This document shows, piece by piece, positions 59,101-64,000 of a stretch of 64,000 nucleotides of DNA; within the stretch, counting starts at the first letter, position 1; each line of letters opens with the position of its first letter. The DNA lies in NCBI GenBank assembly GCA_027922465.2, contig BQMF02000030.1, positions 930,001-994,000 of the forward strand. Reading direction: 5' to 3'. Source of the stretch: Turritopsis dohrnii (taxonomy: Eukaryota; Cnidaria; Hydrozoa; Anthoathecata; Oceaniidae). The notes under the pieces are model-generated. The model was not told the origin of the DNA. It ran no database searches and saw nothing but the letters and a program-made list of their open reading frames with translations. The translations under genes and the position numbers were made by a program.

Positions 59101-59812
59101 TGATCTCCTCTACTTTTTCTTCTCCGCTCTCAATTTCAGAACTCTGTTCTTGGCTGGTTTCTGCTGTAGACTGTACAGGAATTGGTATGTCACTTTCACT
59201 CGGACAAACACTTACTTCATTTGGATCCGGAATGTGTTCCCTAGCTTGATTTACTTCGATGCTTGTGCTTTGCACCCGTTGGAACATCAAGCTTATGGAG
59301 TGACATCCCTTACTTGCCTTTCTCAGGGCTTTAGCTTTCGTAGGCATGGTGAAGAATCCACGGGTACAAATGTAGTATCAAGTATCTTTTCACAACCAAG
59401 TGCCCCTTGCTTGTGGTATTGTTTTTTTTTCGACTGTCAGAATCTTCTTTTGTTTTGAGGTGCTTCGAAAAGCAGCTTCGAATGTGATCTTATTCGAATT
59501 CGAATGTTTGCACAATTGGAACGTTGCGAATTCCTCCAGGAAATTGTACAGATTCTAGGAAATTGAACGTAAACAAAATGAGTGAAGATGCGATCTATTT
59601 GTGATCATGTGATCTAACTTTGGCGATGGTCAGAAGATGGGGGTGGTAATCTTTAATCAGGATTGCAAAACAGTCTCTTAGCGGGATAGAAATATGATCC
59701 TAAAAAAGTGATGGTTAATGTCAGGAATTTTCTTAAAAAGGACCAAACCTTGGTCAAATTTACAAGTTGGGGGGCTATAGCCCCCCCAGCCCCCCCGCTT
59801 GTGTCGGCCCTG
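56182..59812 (-). mobile_element. Apparently intact hAT-type DNA transposon (3.63 kb)
   Basis: Both ends read CAGGGCCGACACAAGC (16 bp, perfect inverted repeats), followed on each side by a G-rich GGGGGCT block. TATTA flanks both ends (56177-56181, 59813-59817), a 5-bp target duplication. Internally it carries a two-exon transposase on the minus strand. Most hATs make 8-bp duplications, but some groups make 5 or 6 (family knowledge). The insertion lies 48 bp after the threonine ammonia-lyase stop codon. Confidence 0.92.
56566..59347 (-). CDS. hAT transposase with TTF-type zinc finger (ZMYM1-like)
   Basis: Exon 1 is 59347-58799 and exon 2 is 58431-56566. The intron (58798-58432) has a GTAAGT donor and a TTTAG acceptor, and joins in phase 0 to 804 aa with no stop. 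Exon 1 carries a TTF-type zinc finger (FGVQQRHCQPQWFETFSWLH, then CYTCMKSEH, then the histidine of HEKSAYH). Exon 2 carries the DUF4371/RNase H-like core (CYTIMADEVTD with a likely catalytic Asp; ARGQCYDGASNMMG; AIHCFAHALNLAV; CPTRWTVR). The C-terminal hAT dimerisation region has LLLLAPATNAVSERSGSCLR and is followed by LRTTMRQERLNHVMIL. The domain order equals ZMYM1-like and 'zinc finger MYM-type' hAT derivatives. A complete frame inside complete termini suggests a recently or currently active element. Confidence 0.92.
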
Positions 59813-61170
59813 TATTAAATGTTTTATTTCGACCTTTCTTCAAAGTAAAGTTATCCTGAAAACAAAAGATCCTTGTGAATAATGCAAATATCGTGTATAT
59901 ATCGTGGTCATTGTATAGGTTATATTATAAGAATATTACTGTATTCTTTTTTAAATAACTGCTCCTTGAAGTCTGTCGCATGTTTTTAAATCTGAGTGAT
60001 CTTGATTGCTAATCTTGACAGCAATGGCAGAAACTCTGTATCAACCGCAAACTTAGCATAGTTAAAGTTTCTTATGTCTAGTTATGTCTATTATCTTTGG
60101 TTGTGTATGAAATCAGTATGAAATGAATAGAACAGGATTTAAGCTACGTCTCCTGCCAAGAATAGACCTTGAAAGTGTTGCAACTGTGCTGTTTTTGTTT
60201 AAGATGATAGCAGCGGCGCGCTATTAAACGGGTTCCGTTTAATTTCAGAAGCAACAGTAAGTGATGATAGGCCTGAGTACGGCGGCACAGTAAGGAAATC
60301 GTGCTATGAGTACGCAAAACGACAATAAGTTTCAGAACAAAACGTAAGCTTTTTGCCACGCCAATCACCCAGACCGCATTCTTACATTGATAAACCTTTC
60401 GGTTGCCGGTGCAGTAATGAAATACGGCTCAAAGCTTATACAATGTCTTTTCTATGGACCTCTTTCTTAATTTTACCATGTTAATGAAAAATAACATGTA
60501 CTGAAAGCACGGTACAGATTCTAATTTTCCGATAATTAAAAACGTACGTCAAGTTCACGTGTGTGTTTGTTTAAGCTTATAGGAAATACAACGTGCGAGC
60601 ACAAGGCGACTTTGAACGAAAATGGAAAAGAAATGCTAGTTTTAGTGAAGAAGACGTGAAAAACAGCTTAAAAAAGCTGGTGCTTTTACAAGCCAGATTG
60701 AAAATACCTATACAGCGTCTCGCCAAAACATACAATCAGTTTTTAAGCTTGAGAAGTCCTATGTTTTTCCTAAAATAGATGGATGGTTTTTTCAGTTGAA
60801 AGATGCTTATTCTTGGTTGTGATATTCCCCAACTACAGAATAGAAAGCAAATAAACCGAAATCATTGTATGAAAAATGTACAATGAACCTTTCAGTTAAA
60901 AACTGACAAAAAACCCTTCTTAGGAATTTTCTGCAATTGTCCTTATGTTGTGACACTTGTAATTTTATTCCTGTATATTTTCAAAAATTTCCTGAATGAC
61001 ATTATCCAGTAGGATTTGCGGGAGTTAAAGAGAAAATAAACTGTATATTCTGTACTTTATAATGATTTCAATGATTAAGTAGTGTCCATCACATATAAGG
61101 ATTTGATAGGTTGGCAGAAAGGTTCAACTTTATCATTCTTTTCTAGGACGGTTTCAGCAGTGGTGTTTTG
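59813..61170 (+). other. Flank downstream of the hAT element
   Basis: Begins with TATTAAAT, which restores an ATTAAA hexamer with the target duplication. An open segment at about 60585-60778 (after a TATAG acceptor-like site; EEDVKNSLKKL) is charged and helical, but has no partner exon that I can find. No other gene. Confidence 0.45.
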
Positions 61171-61177
61171 AGACCGC

Positions 61178-62436
61178 GTTATGCGCAGTTATGTAATTTT
61201 TGCGCAGATACATAATTATTTTGCGCAATTATGTAATTTCTGCGCAGTTATGTAATTATTTTGCGCAGATATGTAATTTTTGAGCTGCGCAGTTATGTAA
61301 TCGAGTGGTGCGCAGATATGTAAAATGCGGACTTTTTTATGGTTAAATGTTCGTTTGATAAGAACTCAGTTTTGAAAGTTTTGATTTCAAATTTGAGGGC
61401 CATTTTTCCAAAATTTGTGTCAAAAGGGGATTTTAGGTCCAATTTTGTGCAAATTTACAGAATTTGCACCTTTTTTCTGTGTACCATTTTTATAAAAACT
61501 GTTTACGGAGAAGTTGCAGAGATGTGGGGGTCCTCGAAAAGAAAAACTTAATTAAGGTGATTCTTTTTTTTTCACTGAGTGAGACAGATCTCTTATTTTT
61601 CTTTCATTTTTTCTTTTTTTTTTTTTTTCATTTATGAATATGGATAGAGAATTCAAGTATCCTAAAAAAATCTGAAAAACCCTAACACTTTTATGAACCA
61701 ACAAAGCAAAGCATAACATTCTAGAGCAAAATCGAAGTTTGATGCGCTCCTATTTATAGCTAAACAATTTAGCTTTTTTGGACGTGCTGCGGTGAAATAC
61801 TCGAGCCACGGATCTGTGGGATCGGATTGCGGATTATTCTATTTCTCAACTTTACCAACTTTAACAAGTTCATCTTTTAAGACTTCTAATGACAGTTTTC
61901 TGGACAAAGTAATTCGACTATTGACGCTGATGTCAGTTATTTTTTATAAGCATTTCATTTATAAGAACTTGTATAAAAGTCATCATTTTGAGGTGGGTGA
62001 TAATAATACTTTCAATCTCTACAAAATCGTACGATCTGCATATCCTACGTACGCCCTTGCTCAGACGATATGAAAATTACACTTCAAATTGACAGGTCGG
62101 AGAAATAGGTTCATTTCTTATAAAGAATATTTTTATAAAAACATAAATAAACTCATCTTCTGCGCAATCCCAACTTACTTTATCAGTAATCAAAATTCTT
62201 ACAATGAGTTTTTTATCATAAAATTCTTAATCTTTACACAAAATATAGATTATCATGTCATTCATAAAAGATTTTATGATATATCGCAAAAGCAGTGGTA
62301 GTTGAGTGAAAAAAATCTAGAAAAAAATAGTTGTATTAAAAAGTCCGCATTTTACATATCTGGGCAGCACTCGATTACATAACTGCGCAGCTCAAAAATT
62401 ACATATCTGCACAGAAATTACATAACTGCGCACAAC
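61178..62436. mobile_element. Fold-back transposon with modular arms
   Basis: The arms are made of a 16-bp motif TGCGCAG(T/A)TATGTAAT. The left arm (61178-61333) has seven units, and the inverted right arm (62341-62436) has four. Both arms then continue into GTCCGCATTTTACATAT or its complement. AGACCG lies just outside both ends (61171-61176, 62437-62442), a possible 6-bp duplication. The interior is AT-rich without a recognisable protein. Confidence 0.75.
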
Positions 62437-62442
62437 AGACCG

Positions 62443-63795
62443 TAGCTTGTCGTCGCACTTAATTTACAAGAACTTACAAACTACCTATTCATATAAGGCC
62501 ACTGAAAACTGCCATAGAATGACAATCACGAAATCGTCCAAGGAATGTTTTTAAATAACAAATTTTTTTCCATACCTGACTTCTTATTTGAGGAAATTAC
62601 ATTTTCATTACATTGCAGGAGACAACTTAGTTCCAAACGCATTTAAAATTCGAATGCTTTCATTAAAAACGAAAGGAATGATTTAAAAAACTACACAATA
62701 TTTTTGAAAATGAAGCAAGCAACTTCTATCATTCATTGGATATACATTCTTAACAACAAAACAAGATTCGCAAAAATGCGACTATATATTTCCCCAAAGT
62801 TGCAAACATTTTATCAATGTGTGTACATTGATAACCATGAGAAATATGTATCATTAAATAATTACAGTATAACTACCATCAACCTGATACTCAGATTGAA
62901 TTTAATACCACAAAAAAACTTACTTTGAACTTATTATGATATGAAGTTGTTCACGGTCAAATGATAAAGGTTTCTCTTAAAATTTTTTGCTGAGGAGTTA
63001 AAAAGTGACTGAGAAGTTACTATGGACACGTAGCTAAATATTTCCCCTTAAACACCTGCATATCAACAACCCCATCAATGTGTAAGACAATTTCATCATA
63101 ACATAATATGTATGATCTTTATTGTTGCAGAAGCTTGACAAGTTTCCTTTATACCATAAAATCACGGTAAACAATGTAATTTGAGAGAACACTTGCTTTT
63201 TGTAACTCGGATAAAATTATCTTACAACATGATACAATCAAATTTGTATACAGGTTTTCTGTACAAAAGAAGAAAAGGAAATTGTTAAACCTAATTTTGA
63301 TACCACAGTATACTTTCCACAGTATTTAGTATTTATATGTATAAGCAAATAACTATCGAAAGCAATCAAAATCTCTACTAACAAATGTTACGTGTAACAT
63401 TTCAAATCAGGACAGAATAGTTATTTTCAAAAAAAAGATGGGCTTAAAGTGACAATTTATAAAACTAAATTCAAGTATTCAGAATAAACATCTATGTTCA
63501 AAAAAATATGTTCATACTCATTGTTTATTTTGTGGTAAAAACGACCTTCATATATAAATCCCAAATGGAAAAAAAAAATGTTGGTAGTGAAAATACATAT
63601 TCATAACCAAATCACTACATAGCTGAAGTAGAAGTTCGTGTTCCGGTTTGATTTAATTTACAGACTGTCACTTGTATTGTGTTTTGATTTACGCTCGTTG
63701 TTCGTACAGGAAAATTGACAGTATATAAATTTTGCAAAATAAAATATGACATACAGTATCAAAACAGTATACGTGACCATGGAATTCATCCATAG
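62443..63795 (+). other. Non-coding AT-rich DNA
   Basis: Short open frames only; I see no domain, splice or repeat support. Confidence 0.5.
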
Positions 63796-64000
63796 TAAAC
63801 TAACTGTCCGCTATGTAATCATTAACGCGCTTTTCCGGAACTAACTGTCTATTACGTAACTATTAACGTGCCTTTCCCGAACTAACTGGCCATTATATTA
63901 TCTTGACATCGCTCCAAAATTAACTGTCCATTTCTTAAGAGTTATCACGCCTTTTTAAACTAACTGACCATTTCGTTTATTATCGCGCCTTTACCGTAAT
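63796..64000 (+). repeat. Diverged tandem repeat running off the window end
   Basis: About five units of roughly 40 bp, each starting (A)ACTAACTGNCC and ending with an ACGCGCCTTT-CC-type block. Units are clearly related but only moderately similar. Confidence 0.7.

Noticed and set aside
60593..60778. 61-codon charged open frame as a gene
   Set aside because: An acceptor-like TATAG precedes it, but no upstream exon or domain could be found; kept only as a remark in the flank entry.

Overview
The window is animal nuclear DNA: AT-rich, genes split into many small exons with GT..AG introns, and very dense in transposon remnants. The gene content (a complete-looking Sidekick architecture, an ACT-containing threonine ammonia-lyase, Harbinger, hAT, Tigger and REL-type retroelements, tRNA-derived SINEs) fits an early-branching metazoan. 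A cnidarian is my best guess, but that is inference; no diagnostic marker such as rRNA or mitochondrial sequence is present.

Region 1 (1-22.6 kb, + strand) is one large gene, a Sidekick homologue. I could place 34 exons whose splice phases all join. They encode six Ig domains, thirteen fibronectin type III domains, one transmembrane helix and a cytoplasmic tail ending in a PDZ-ligand motif (TLV). Only the start (signal peptide) lies outside the window. Its introns hold several miniature transposons with recognisable inverted termini and target duplications.

Region 2 (22.6-35 kb) holds a minisatellite and then two tandem copies of a small multi-exon gene for a short secreted peptide that I do not recognise. 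The copies lie in a segmental duplication. Exon 2 differs strongly between them, and all six substitutions in exons 3-5 change the amino acid. Each copy has collected its own insertions: a SINE and a Tigger derivative in copy 1, and a 5'-truncated retrotransposon with target-site duplication plus an ATT-tailed element in copy 2.

Region 3 (35-41.8 kb) is a graveyard of Harbinger-type DNA transposons. It has a 1.6-kb non-autonomous element with TTA target duplications, then a decayed DDE nuclease gene and a decayed MADF/BESS gene.

Region 4 (41.9-56.1 kb, + strand) is a 12-exon gene for L-threonine ammonia-lyase (452 aa, catalytic PLP domain plus ACT domain). Intron 9 contains a complete two-exon nested gene for a 232-aa coiled-coil protein with two CRE palindromes upstream. 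Other introns carry a LINE fragment, a SINE fragment and MITEs.

Region 5 (56.2-59.8 kb) is a 3.6-kb hAT-type DNA transposon with matching termini, a 5-bp target duplication and an apparently intact 804-aa transposase in two exons on the minus strand. It sits 48 bp after the threonine ammonia-lyase stop codon and splits what would be an ATTAAA polyadenylation signal. The remainder to 64 kb is non-coding, with a 1.26-kb fold-back element and a tandem repeat running off the end.
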